DNA of 64,000 nucleotides from Dinoroseobacter sp049800775 (lineage in GTDB: Bacteria > Pseudomonadota > Alphaproteobacteria > Rhodobacterales > Rhodobacteraceae), in the NCBI RefSeq assembly GCF_049800775.1, contig NZ_JBNAFR010000003.1, positions 124,001 through 188,000 of the forward strand, in the 5' to 3' direction. Both the position numbers and the translations under genes were made by a program. The notes under the pieces are model-generated. The model was not told the DNA's origin. It was given only the letters and a program-made list of their open reading frames with translations, and searched no databases. Positions 18,071 to 28,783 of this stretch are shown one piece after another (position 1 is the stretch's first letter; every line of letters starts with the position of its first letter).

Positions 18071-18874
18071 ATGACTGTTAAGCATCTTCTTTCGACCGCA
18101 GCGGCTGCTGCGCTGATGACCACTGCCGCTTTTGCGGAGATGGACAAAGAGACCGAAGCAACGACCTATGACGCGGCCAAGGCCGAAGTCGAGGCAGGCG
18201 TCGCTGAAATGAAATCCGATGCCGAGGATATGGCGGAGGCGACTGGCGACGCGATCTCCGAAGGCGCTGCCGAGGCCGAGGACATGGCAGAGAAAGCCGG
18301 TGACGCGATCTCCGAGGGCGCGTCCGATGTGGCAACCGCCACGTCTGAAGCCGCCGAAGACGCCGAAGCTGCCGTGACCGAGATGGCGAATGACGCCGAG
18401 AACGCCATGGAGTCGACGGAAACCGAGATCGAGACCACTGCCAGCGACATGGCGAACGATGTCGAGACCGAAGTGGAAACCGCCACCGCACCGACCATGG
18501 TGACAGAGCCCAACGACTGGGACCTGAATTGGGGTGACGATGCCGGTACGCTGACCGTTGCCGACATCATCGGCATGAATGTCGTGAACGAAGATGGCGA
18601 TGTGATCGGCGAGATTGACTACGTGGTCGGTTCGGAAAGCAAGCCCATGGGCATCATCGGCATCGGTGGATTCCTGGGTCTGGGCGAGTACACCGTGTCC
18701 GTCCCGCTGGAAGAGTTCTCCATGAAGGATGACGAGACCCTCATGCTGGCCGGTGCCACCGAAGAGGCTCTGAAGACCCGTCCGGAATACGACGAGTCCG
18801 AAGCCGAGAACATCAGCAACGATATCCCCCTGGGTGACCTGCTGACCGGGGCATATTTCACCAGCGCCTCGTAA
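18071..18874 (+). CDS. Exported PRC-barrel protein with acidic helical repeat region
   Basis: A 267-residue protein with a signal peptide (cleavage after TTAAFA, near residue 21), a long acidic, Ala-rich helical stretch (about residues 25-155), and a PRC-barrel domain (about 165-245: LTVADIIGMNVVNEDGDVIG, then IDYVVGSESKPMGIIGIGG). The helical part repeats GDAISEGA twice and EMANDAENAMES/DMANDVETEVET later, in a pattern like LEA or apolipoprotein-type amphipathic repeats. PRC barrels bind partners in photosynthetic reaction centres and RNA-processing proteins; secreted versions are common in Rhodobacterales, with unknown role. GGAGG at 18061-18065 favours the second of two adjacent ATGs. Confidence 0.8.
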   Translation: MTVKHLLSTAAAAALMTTAAFAEMDKETEATTYDAAKAEVEAGVAEMKSDAEDMAEATGDAISEGAAEAEDMAEKAGDAISEGASDVATATSEAAEDAEAAVTEMANDAENAMESTETEIETTASDMANDVETEVETATAPTMVTEPNDWDLNWGDDAGTLTVADIIGMNVVNEDGDVIGEIDYVVGSESKPMGIIGIGGFLGLGEYTVSVPLEEFSMKDDETLMLAGATEEALKTRPEYDESEAENISNDIPLGDLLTGAYFTSAS

Positions 18875-18893
18875 TTTGCGCTGATTTTGCCTA

Positions 18894-18921
18894 GGGGTCC
18901 GGCACACGCCGGGCCCCTTTT
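18894..18921 (+). terminator. Strong terminator after PRC-barrel gene
   Basis: A 10-bp stem GGGGTCCGGC/GCCGGGCCCC (one G-T) with ACAC loop, followed by TTTT, 20 bases after the stop. Confidence 0.88.
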
Positions 18922-18951
18922 GCGTTCCGGGTGCTGTGCTGCCCTGGATGT

Positions 18952-18986
18952 CCCCCGCTCATGAGACGAGTGGGGGTTTATTTTTT
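18952..18986 (+). terminator. Second terminator-like hairpin upstream of DUF2853 gene
   Basis: CCCCCGCTC and GAGTGGGGG pair as an 8-of-9 stem with a 7-base loop, followed by TTTATTTTTT. It lies only 30 bases after the first terminator, so it is a tandem back-up. The T run merges with a TTGACG that could be the -35 element of the next gene. Confidence 0.65.
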
Positions 18987-19054
18987 GACGTAGCCTTGCC
19001 AGTCTCTGGCTCAGGCCGAAGGCATGTCGGTCAAACACCCAGGGAGACAGAGAT

Positions 19055-19396
19055 ATGGGCAAGCGCGACGATCTGATTGCGAAATACGCGGACGACCTGA
19101 AGAGCAAATGCGGCATGGATCCGGATATGGATCTGCTGACCAAGGTGACCATTGGCTGCGGGCCGTCGATCTATGATTCCGACGCCTCGACCGTTGCCAG
19201 CTCGCAGGATGGCGAGCTCGAAACCGTGAAGACCAATTTCCTGATCAAGAAGCTGGGCCTCGCGGATGGGCCGGAGCTTATGGACGGGATCAATTCGGTC
19301 ATCGAGACCTATGGCAAGTCCGAGCGCAACAAGTACCGCGCGGTCGTCTATTACATGCTGACCAAGCATTTCGGGAAAGAAGCCGTCTACGGCTGA
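19055..19396 (+). CDS. DUF2853 family protein
   Basis: A 113-residue cytoplasmic protein of the DUF2853 type, recognised by the start GKRDDLIAKYADDLKSKCG, the middle NFLIKKLGL and the end NKYRAVVYYMLTKHFGKE. It has no signal peptide, membrane segment or known catalytic motif. Function is unknown; the fold is small and helical. GGGAGA lies ahead of the ATG. It is monocistronic, between the tandem terminators and the convergent glpK. Confidence 0.85.
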   Translation: MGKRDDLIAKYADDLKSKCGMDPDMDLLTKVTIGCGPSIYDSDASTVASSQDGELETVKTNFLIKKLGLADGPELMDGINSVIETYGKSERNKYRAVVYYMLTKHFGKEAVYG

Positions 19397-19569
19397 CCCA
19401 CCGCGCCTGCGGGCGCAGGTCCGTTTTCGGAAAAAGCGCAGCAAATCTTAGGCACTTGGTGTTTGGGATTATGCTGCGTTTGCAGTATTGATCAGGTGTC
19501 CCGCCAGGATGGTAGGACCCTAATCAGATACACGTGTGGTGCGCTCGTCAGAGTAACATGTGGGTACGG

Positions 19570-19608
19570 TGGAGGGTCCTAAGGGGTTGGGGCCCTCCAT
19601 TTCCGTTT
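19570..19608 (+). terminator. Hairpin between DUF2853 gene and glpK, possible terminator
   Basis: TGGAGGGTCC and GGGCCCTCCA form a 10-bp stem (one G-T) with a 10-base loop, followed on the plus strand by TTTCCGTTT. It lies 170 bases beyond the DUF2853 stop and 17 before the glpK stop, so it could end glpK, a readthrough transcript, or a small RNA encoded in 19397-19569. I see nothing else in that 228-base gap. Confidence 0.5.
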
Positions 19609-19624
19609 CAGAGACCGTTTCGCG

Positions 19625-21112
<1,488 letters not shown>

Positions 21113-21216
21113 GTGACCCTCCCCGGTCTTGGCTGAAGCAGGCTCAGGTGTAGGCGCTTGGTCCCGGTCTGTCGATCCGGGCCGGGTGATTTCTCATCCT
21201 TTCCAAATCGCACAGA

Positions 21217-22560
21217 ATGCAGTCAACTGCGGACATGATAGCGCCTGAAACGATCCCCGACCTGACCCTCCTTGAGTTACAAAAAGCGCTGCGCGCTGGT
21301 GAATTGACGGCATTGGAGCTGACCGACGCCTGTCTCGCCCGCATTGCGGCCCGCGAGCCGGAGGTCGGGGCCTGGGCCTTTCTCGACCCGGAGCTCGCCC
21401 GGGCGCAGGCCAAGGCCTGCGACGCACAGGCCGCGGCGGGGGCTCCGCTCGGCCCGCTGCACGGGATTCCGGTCGGGCTGAAGGATGTGATTGATACCGC
21501 CGACATGCCCACCGCGAATGGCACGCCGCCCGATCAGGGCCGTCGCCCCGAGGCGGACGCCTGGGTCACGGCGCGGCTGCGGGCGGCAGGGGCGGTCATT
21601 CTGGGCAAGACCACGACGACCGAGCTTGCCTTCATGAACCCGACCGCCACGCGCAACCCCCATGACCCGGCGCACACGCCCGGTGGGTCCTCGGCGGGGT
21701 CCGCCGCAGCGGTGGCCGCAGGCATGGTGCCGCTGGCCATCGGGACGCAGACCGGCGGGTCGGTGATCCGTCCGGCGGCCTTCTGCGGTGTGGTGGGCGT
21801 GAAGCCAAGCTTCGATGCCATCCCGCGCGATGGGGTCTGCATGCAATCCCATACGCTCGACACGCTGGGGGTTTTTGCCCGCGATCCCCGGGATGCGGCC
21901 ATCGCGGTTGCCTTGCTGGTTGCGCCCGAGGGCAGTGACCCGGCCCGGATCCGCGAGGATGCGGGTGCGCCGGTCCTGCGCGCGGCCAGTCGCCGCCCGG
22001 TCTTCGGCTATGTCCACCCCCCGGAATGGGAGCGTGCGAGCCCCGAGATGCAGAGCCGCCTCGATGCGCTGGCCGCCGATCTCGGCGCGGTGCCCGTCAC
22101 CCTGCCCGAGGGCTTCGCCCATGTGGCCGAGCAGCGCGCCGTGATCAACTCCGTCGAGATGGCCTGGCATTACCGGCGGTACCGCAGCGCGGGCTGGGAC
22201 CTGCTGAGCGAGGTGACCCGCAACGCGATGGACGAGGGCGCGGCCACGGCGGCCACCGATTACGTCGCCGCCCTGCGCCAGCGCGAACCGCTCTATGCCG
22301 GACTGGAGGAGGTGTTCGGCGAGGTCGATTGCCTGCTCTGCCCGCCAGCGCTGGGCGCGGCCCCCCATGGGCTCGAAAGCACGGGGGATTCGATCTTCAA
22401 CGGGCTTTGGACCTTCATGGGCACGCCCTGCATCACGCTGCCGCTCCCCCATGGCGACGGAGAACTGCCGCTGGGCGTGCAGCTCGTCGGACGGCGCGGC
22501 GAGGACAAGGCGCTTTTGGCCAAGGCGATGTGGGTGTCGGAATATCTCGAGACGCTCTGA
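21217..22560 (+). CDS. Amidase-signature family amidohydrolase
   Basis: A 447-residue member of the amidase signature family (GatA, fatty acid amide hydrolase, indoleacetamide hydrolase type). The Ser-cisSer-Lys triad is complete: Lys89 in VGLKDVID, Ser158 in TPGGSSAGS and Ser182 in TQTGGSVIRPA. It is not GatA, since no gatCB partners are nearby and it lacks the tRNA-related C-terminus. No signal peptide. It is divergent from glpK. The start at 21217 has no clear Shine-Dalgarno; the ATG at 21235 is an alternative. Substrate unknown. Confidence 0.85.
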   Translation: MQSTADMIAPETIPDLTLLELQKALRAGELTALELTDACLARIAAREPEVGAWAFLDPELARAQAKACDAQAAAGAPLGPLHGIPVGLKDVIDTADMPTANGTPPDQGRRPEADAWVTARLRAAGAVILGKTTTTELAFMNPTATRNPHDPAHTPGGSSAGSAAAVAAGMVPLAIGTQTGGSVIRPAAFCGVVGVKPSFDAIPRDGVCMQSHTLDTLGVFARDPRDAAIAVALLVAPEGSDPARIREDAGAPVLRAASRRPVFGYVHPPEWERASPEMQSRLDALAADLGAVPVTLPEGFAHVAEQRAVINSVEMAWHYRRYRSAGWDLLSEVTRNAMDEGAATAATDYVAALRQREPLYAGLEEVFGEVDCLLCPPALGAAPHGLESTGDSIFNGLWTFMGTPCITLPLPHGDGELPLGVQLVGRRGEDKALLAKAMWVSEYLETL

Positions 22561-22696
22561 GCGGCGACCGGGCCAAGCCTGCGCGCGGGGCGCGTCCTGC
22601 GGAAAGGCGGGCTGTGGCATCTGCATCGGGCGGGCTTGCGGAGATCTCATCATCTGATCCGGCTCTCTGGTGCGCATTCCGCGCTGGGCCGGGATT

Positions 22697-22722
22697 GGGC
22701 GGGCCGCCAAAGCAGCCCGCCC
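22697..22722 (-). other. Hairpin at the end of the glp operon
   Basis: GGGCGGGC and GCCCGCCC form an 8-bp perfect stem with a 10-base loop, 20 bases beyond the glpV stop. There is no T run on either side, so it may protect the 3' end of the message or act with Rho rather than be an intrinsic terminator. The amidase 3' end converges from the other side; nothing else is visible in 22561-22742. Confidence 0.45.
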
Positions 22723-22742
22723 CGTGATCGGTCAGACCTGGG

Positions 22743-24464
22743 TTACTGCCAGGACTTGATCAGCTCGTCATAGGCGACGGTCTGAGGCTCTTCGTCCTCA
22801 TTCTCGAGCTTGGCGTAGGGGGCGCCGGGCTGCGAGAACCAGTGGTCGGCGCTCATCTCGTCGTTCAGCACCGGACCCAGGTCGCCTTGAACGCCCGCAC
22901 GCTCGAGACGCTGGAGAACACGCTCCTGATCCGAGCAAAGCGCATCGAGCGCCTCTTGCGGGGTTTTGGCGCCGGACATGGCGTCACCGATGTTCTGCCA
23001 CCACAGCTGTGCCAGCTTCGGGTAATCCGGAACATTGGTGCCCGTGGGCGACCATGCGACCCGGGCCGGGGAGCGGTAGAATTCCACCAGACCGCCGAGA
23101 CGCGGGGCGCGCTCGGTGAAGTGCTCGCTGTCGATGGTGCTCTCGCGGATGAAGGTCAGACCCACATCGGACTTTTTCAGGTCGACAGTCTTGGAGACCA
23201 CGAACTGCGCATAAAGCCAGGCTGCCTTGGCGCGATCCACCGGGGTGGACTGCATCAGGGTCCAGGACCCAGCGTCCTGGTAGCCGATCTTCTGGCCTTC
23301 TTTCCAGTAGACACCATGGGGCGAGGGGGCCATGCGCCACTTGGGCGTGCCGTCCTCGTTCATCACGGGCAGGTCGGGGTCAACCGTGGCCGCGGTGAAG
23401 GCGGTGTACCAGAACATCTGCTGGGCAACGTTCCCCTGCGCCGGGATCGGACCGGCTTCGGAGAAGGTCATGCCAGCGGCTGCCGGGGGCGAGTACTTCT
23501 GCAGCCATTCGATGGCCTTTGTCACGGCATAGACCGCCGCCGGAGAGTTGGTCGCCCCGCCACGTGCCACGCAGGACCCGGTCGGCTGGGAGTTCTCGTT
23601 CACACGAATGCCCCACTCGTCCACGGGCAGGCCGTTCGGCTCGCCCACGTCGCCCATTCCGGCCATGGACATCCACGCATCGGTGTAGCGCCAGCCGAGG
23701 GACGGGTCTTTCTTGCCGTAATCCATGTTGCCAAAGACTTCGCCTTCGACACCCAGATGGCTCAGATCGCGCCCGGTGAAGAACTCGGCGATGTCCTCAT
23801 AGGCTGTCCAGTTGACCGGAACGCCGAGGTCATAGCCATAAGCCGCCTTGAAGTCGGCCTTGTTCTTCTCGTCGTTGAACCAGTCATAGCGGAACCAGTA
23901 AAGGTTCGCGAATTGCTGGGTCGGCAGCTGGTAGAGCTTGCCATCGGGACCGGTGGTGAAGGAGGTGCCGATGAAGTCATCCACATCCAGCGTCGGCAGC
24001 GTCACATCCGCGCCTTCGCCCGCCATCCAGTCGGTCAGGTTGCGCACCTGCTGGTAGCGCCAGTGGGTCCCGATCAGGTCACTGTCGTTGATATAGGCGT
24101 CATAGATGTTCTCGCCGGACTGCATTTGCGTCTGCAGCTTTTCCACCACGTCGCCTTCGCCGATCAGGTCATGGGTGACCTTGATACCGGTGATGGCCTC
24201 GAAGGCGGGGGCGAGCACTTCGCTCTCATATTGGTGCGTCGCGATGGTTTCGGAGACCACCTTGATGTCCATGCCCTGGAACGGCGCGGCCGCGTCCACG
24301 AAGAACTGCATCTCTGCTTCCTGATCCGCGCGGGACAGGACGGACAGATCGCCGATCTCGGCATCCAGGAATGCGCGGGCCGCGTCCATATCGGCATATG
24401 CCGGCGCCCCGATCATCCCAAGTGCCAGCGCGAACGCCGTACTTGATTTTAGCGTGTAGGTCAT
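22743..24464 (-). CDS. glpV: Glycerol ABC transporter substrate-binding protein GlpV
   Basis: Periplasmic binding protein of the glycerol ABC importer first studied in Rhizobium leguminosarum. The 573-residue precursor has a signal peptide ending GAPAYA near residue 24. It is longer than most extracellular solute-binding proteins (about 420), as GlpV is. Two cysteines (GSCVARGG and DALCSDQ) may pair. It is the last gene of the glpDSTPQUV operon and has its own strong GGGAGGA; two ATGs follow it, and the second at 24464 is better spaced. It is preceded by an intercistronic hairpin. Confidence 0.9.
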   Translation of the reverse strand: MTYTLKSSTAFALALGMIGAPAYADMDAARAFLDAEIGDLSVLSRADQEAEMQFFVDAAAPFQGMDIKVVSETIATHQYESEVLAPAFEAITGIKVTHDLIGEGDVVEKLQTQMQSGENIYDAYINDSDLIGTHWRYQQVRNLTDWMAGEGADVTLPTLDVDDFIGTSFTTGPDGKLYQLPTQQFANLYWFRYDWFNDEKNKADFKAAYGYDLGVPVNWTAYEDIAEFFTGRDLSHLGVEGEVFGNMDYGKKDPSLGWRYTDAWMSMAGMGDVGEPNGLPVDEWGIRVNENSQPTGSCVARGGATNSPAAVYAVTKAIEWLQKYSPPAAAGMTFSEAGPIPAQGNVAQQMFWYTAFTAATVDPDLPVMNEDGTPKWRMAPSPHGVYWKEGQKIGYQDAGSWTLMQSTPVDRAKAAWLYAQFVVSKTVDLKKSDVGLTFIRESTIDSEHFTERAPRLGGLVEFYRSPARVAWSPTGTNVPDYPKLAQLWWQNIGDAMSGAKTPQEALDALCSDQERVLQRLERAGVQGDLGPVLNDEMSADHWFSQPGAPYAKLENEDEEPQTVAYDELIKSWQ

Positions 24465-24497
24465 CATTTCCTCCCTATGGAAACCAAAGACTTATGA

Positions 24498-24532
24498 GGC
24501 ATCCCGCGGACCCGCTATGTCCGTGGGGTGCC
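24498..24532 (-). other. Intercistronic hairpin between glpU and glpV
   Basis: Two 14-base arms (24498-24511 and 24519-24532) pair at 12 of 14 positions in the minus-strand RNA, with a 7-base loop. No T run follows. Such a structure just upstream of a binding-protein gene can stabilise its message or partly separate it from the upstream cistrons; function is inferred. Confidence 0.5.
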
Positions 24533-24541
24533 GTTTCCTCC

Positions 24542-24814
24542 CTATACCCAGCGGAACACCGCCGCAGCATAGATCAGACAGACGATCAGCGCGTAAGGTT
24601 GATTGGCGCCGATCACGCCCAGCCAGGCCAGATTGATAAAGGCCGAGCCGAGGAGCGTGATGAAGAGACGGTCCCCGCGGGTCGTCTCCATCCCGAGCAC
24701 ACCCTTGCGGGGCGTCTCGGGGAATTTAATGGCCAGCACGGTGAGCGTGATGAGCATCGTGGCAATGCAGATAAAGAAGATCGCCGTCGGCCAGGTCCAA
24801 GCCATCCAGTCCAT
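24542..24814 (-). CDS. glpU: Small membrane protein of glycerol ABC operon (DUF2160, GlpU)
   Basis: A 90-residue integral membrane protein with hydrophobic segments at about residues 8-28 and 48-88. It matches the DUF2160-type protein encoded between the GlpQ permease and GlpV in glycerol ABC operons (GlpU in Rhizobium). Its role in transport is not known. It follows glpQ by 21 bases in the same direction. Confidence 0.82.
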   Translation of the reverse strand: MDWMAWTWPTAIFFICIATMLITLTVLAIKFPETPRKGVLGMETTRGDRLFITLLGSAFINLAWLGVIGANQPYALIVCLIYAAAVFRWV

Positions 24815-24835
24815 ATCAGGTCCCTCCCGGCTGAG

Positions 24836-25720
24836 TTAAACGCGGCCCAGGGCGAAGCCCTTGGCGATGTAGTTACGGACGAAGTAGATCACGAGCGCGC
24901 CCGGAATGATCGTCAGCACACCCGCTGCGGCGAGCACGCCCCAATCGATGCCGGCGGCCCCTTGGGTTCGGGTCATGATCGCCGAGATCGGCTTGGCGTC
25001 CACCGTGGTCAGGGTGCGGCTGAGCAAAAGCTCGACCCAGGAGAACATGAAGCAGAAGAACGCGGCCACGCCGATGCCCGACGAAATCAGCGGCATGAAG
25101 ATCTTCACGAAGAAGCTGCCGAAGCTGTAGCCGTCGATATAGGCGGTCTCGTCGATCTCCTTCGGGACGCCGCGCATGAAGCCTTCGAGGATCCAGACCG
25201 CGAGCGGCACGTTGAAGAGGCAATGGGCCAGCGCCACGGCGATATGGGTGTCGAACAGACCCACCGAGGAATAGAGCTGAAAGAAGGGCAGGGCGAAAAC
25301 TGCGGGCGGGGCCATGCGGTTCGTGAGCAGCCAGAAGAACAGGTGCTTGTCGCCCATGAACGAATACCGGCTGAAGGCATAGGCCGCAGGCAGCGCCACC
25401 GCCAGAGAGATCGCCGTATTCATGAGTACGTAGATCAACGAGTTCACATAGCCCATATACCACGCCGGATCCGTCAGGATCGTCGCGTAATTCGCGAAGG
25501 TCAGGTCATTGGGCCAGAGCGAGAAGGTGTTCAGGATCTCGGTATTGGTCTTCAGGCTCATGTTCAGCAGCCAGTAGATCGGCAACAGCAGGAACAGGAG
25601 ATACAGCGTCATGACCACGGTCGATCCCTTGATCGGGAAGCGCCGGGGGCGGGTGGTGGCCGCCGCAGGGGCGGCGGTGCTGTTGGCCGCAGGGCTCAGA
25701 GTGCTCGTGGCGTCGGTCAT
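24836..25720 (-). CDS. glpQ: Glycerol ABC transporter permease GlpQ
   Basis: A 294-residue MalG-type inner-membrane permease with six membrane segments after a Ser/Ala/Thr-rich cytoplasmic N-terminus. The EAA-loop that docks on the ATPase reads EIDETAYIDGYSFGSFFV. It follows glpP by 3 bases and pairs with it to form the channel. The name follows the Rhizobium glp operon and should not be confused with the phosphodiesterase GlpQ of E. coli. Confidence 0.9.
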   Translation of the reverse strand: MTDATSTLSPAANSTAAPAAATTRPRRFPIKGSTVVMTLYLLFLLLPIYWLLNMSLKTNTEILNTFSLWPNDLTFANYATILTDPAWYMGYVNSLIYVLMNTAISLAVALPAAYAFSRYSFMGDKHLFFWLLTNRMAPPAVFALPFFQLYSSVGLFDTHIAVALAHCLFNVPLAVWILEGFMRGVPKEIDETAYIDGYSFGSFFVKIFMPLISSGIGVAAFFCFMFSWVELLLSRTLTTVDAKPISAIMTRTQGAAGIDWGVLAAAGVLTIIPGALVIYFVRNYIAKGFALGRV

Positions 25721-25723
25721 CGC

Positions 25724-26592
<869 letters not shown>

Positions 26593-26593
<1 letters not shown>

Positions 26594-27669
26594 CAGGCGG
26601 CCTCCCCCTCTTTGAGCCAATCGTCCACATAGACGTTCACGTGATCCGCATCGAAGGTGACCCGGGTCATGTCCGGCGAGATCGCGGTGTCTTCGCCCGC
26701 CACGATGTTGATCTCGGTCCCGAAGAGGTCCGCGCGGATGATCTTGTGGCGGCCCACATCCTCGACCCGGCGCACCTGCACCGGCAGGCCCTCGCCCTCG
26801 GTCAGGGTGACGTATTCCGGACGCACGCCCAGCTCGACCTTGCCCGACAGCGGCGCGAAGGCCTTGGCGAGGGGCAGCTCGGCGCCATGGACATTGGCCA
26901 TGTTGCGCTCGATCGCGGCGGGGATGACATTCATGCCCGGCGAGCCGATGAAATAGCCGACAAAGGTGTGCTCGGGCTTCTCGAACAGCTCCTGCGGCGT
27001 GCCGATCTGGACGACCCGCCCGTCATACATGACCACAACCTTGTCCGCGAAGGTCAGCGCCTCGGTCTGGTCATGGGTTACGTAGATCATCGTGTGCCCG
27101 AACTCGTGGTGCAGGGATTTCAGCTGGGTCCGCAGCTCCCATTTCATATGGGGGTCGATCACGGTCAGCGGCTCATCAAACAGGAGCGCGTTGACATCCT
27201 CGCGGACCATGCCGCGCCCGAGCGAGATCTTTTGCTTAGCATCCGCCGTCAGGCCCCGGGCGCGCTTGTCGAGCATCGCCTCCATCCCGATCATCGCGCC
27301 GATCTGCTGCACGCGCTCGGCGATGTATTGCGGGCTGGCGCCGCGGTTTTTCAGCGGAAACGCGAGGTTATCGCGCACGGTCATCGTGTCGTAGACCACG
27401 GGGAACTGGAACACCTGCGCGATGTTGCGATCCGCCGTGCTGGCGTGGGTCACGTCCTGATCATCGAACAGGATCCGGCCCTGGCTGGGTTCCAACAGGC
27501 CCGAGATGATGTTGAGAAGGGTCGATTTCCCGCAGCCCGACGAGCCCAGCAGGGCATAGGCCTCGCCATCGGACCAGGCGTGGTTGAGCTCCTTGAGGGC
27601 GTAGTCATCCTCGCTCTTGGGCGAGGACAGGTAGGAATGGGCGAGGTTGTCCAGGGTGATCTTGGCCAT
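26593..27669 (-). CDS. glpT: Glycerol ABC transporter ATP-binding protein GlpT (degenerate signature)
   Basis: A 358-residue MalK-like ATPase with a C-terminal regulatory OB-type domain (from about 235). Walker A GSSGCGKST (42-50), Q loop VFQFP, Walker B ALLFDEP and switch His199 in YVTHDQTEA are all canonical. The ABC signature is not: where LSGGQQQR is expected, residues 140-147 read LTADAKQK. The ATP site using GlpT Walker A/His199 and the good signature of GlpS should be catalytic; the other should not. It follows glpS by 12 bases. Not the Pi-antiporter GlpT of E. coli. Confidence 0.9.
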
Positions 27670-27681
27670 CTGTCTGCTCCT

Positions 27682-28770
27682 TCACGCGGCTTGCGCGTAG
27701 GACGCCGGGGCCACCAGCGCGCCGTCTTCGCGGAAAATGTAGACATGGCGCGGGTCGAGATAGACCTGCAGGGCCGCGCCCAGTTCGAGGTCATGGACCC
27801 CGTGCACCAGCCCGACCCATTTCTCGCCATGGTGATCGAGATGGACGAAGGTTTCCGACCCCGTAAGCTCGGTCACGATCAGCCGGGTTTCAAACTCCAT
27901 CGCGCCTTCGGTATGGGAGACGATCTCTACATGGTTGGGCCGGAAGCCCGCGAGGTAATTGCCATCGGCGAGGCCGGTCATCTGGCCCGTGGCGCGGGCG
28001 CTCTGACCGTCGCCAAAGGTGATGCTGTCGCCGGATTTGCGCACCTTGAGGAAGTTCATGGGCGGATCGCTGAAGACCCGTGCCGTGGTCGCATCCACCG
28101 GCTGGCGATAGACATCCGGGGTCAGGCCGAACTGTGTCACGCGCCCTTCCCACATGGCGGCGGTGTTGCCGCCGAGCAAAAGCGCCTCTTCGGGCTCGGT
28201 CGTGGCATAGACGAAGATCGACCCGGCCTCTTCGAAAATCTTGGGGATCTCGACCCGCAACTCTTCGCGTAGCTTGTAGTCGAGATTGGCCAATGGCTCG
28301 TCCAGCAGGACAAGCCCCGCATCCTTGACCAATGCCCGGGCAAGGGCACAGCGCTGTTGCTGCCCGCCCGAGAGCTCGAGCGGTTTACGCTCCAGCATGG
28401 GCGAGAGCTGCATCAGGTCGGCGGATTTGCGCACCGCCGCATCGATCTCGGATTTCGATTTGCCCAGAAGCCGCAGCGGCGAGGCGATGTTGTCATAGAC
28501 CGTCATGGACGGGTAGTTGATGAACTGCTGATAGACCATCGCGACCTGCCGGTCCTGCACGCGCATGCCGGTGACATCCGTGCCCTCCCAGATGATCTGG
28601 CCTTCGGTGGGTACATCCAGCCCCGCCATCAGCCGCATCAGCGAGGTCTTTCCCGACAGGGTCGGCCCCAGCAACACGTTCATCGTGCCCTTCTGCAGAG
28701 TCAGATCCGTCGGGTAGATATGCGTCTGCCCATTCACGACCTTAGACACGGTCTTGAGTTCGAGTGTCAT
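27682..28770 (-). CDS. glpS: Glycerol ABC transporter ATP-binding protein GlpS (H-loop His missing)
   Basis: A 362-residue MalK-like ATPase. Walker A GPTLSGKT (35-42), Q loop VYQQF, signature LSGGQQQR (133-140) and Walker B VLLDEPLANLD (Glu158 present) are canonical. The H loop is altered: the position of the switch histidine in the usual VTHDQEEA is Thr191 in YATTEPEEA. Together with GlpT, which lacks a normal signature, this gives one complete and one defective ATP site. It follows glpD by 13 bases and has GGGAGG ahead of the ATG. Confidence 0.9.
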   Translation of the reverse strand: MTLELKTVSKVVNGQTHIYPTDLTLQKGTMNVLLGPTLSGKTSLMRLMAGLDVPTEGQIIWEGTDVTGMRVQDRQVAMVYQQFINYPSMTVYDNIASPLRLLGKSKSEIDAAVRKSADLMQLSPMLERKPLELSGGQQQRCALARALVKDAGLVLLDEPLANLDYKLREELRVEIPKIFEEAGSIFVYATTEPEEALLLGGNTAAMWEGRVTQFGLTPDVYRQPVDATTARVFSDPPMNFLKVRKSGDSITFGDGQSARATGQMTGLADGNYLAGFRPNHVEIVSHTEGAMEFETRLIVTELTGSETFVHLDHHGEKWVGLVHGVHDLELGAALQVYLDPRHVYIFREDGALVAPASYAQAA

Positions 28771-28783
28771 TCGGCCTCCCCCC

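Noticed and set aside
18041..18907. A 288-codon frame antisense to the PRC-barrel gene, rich in Gly and His
   Set aside because: It mirrors the acidic repeat region; the plus strand has a signal peptide, Shine-Dalgarno and terminator, so the antisense frame is not a gene.
21217..22560. GatA subunit of the tRNA amidotransferase
   Set aside because: No gatB or gatC is adjacent, and only the general amidase signature is shared.
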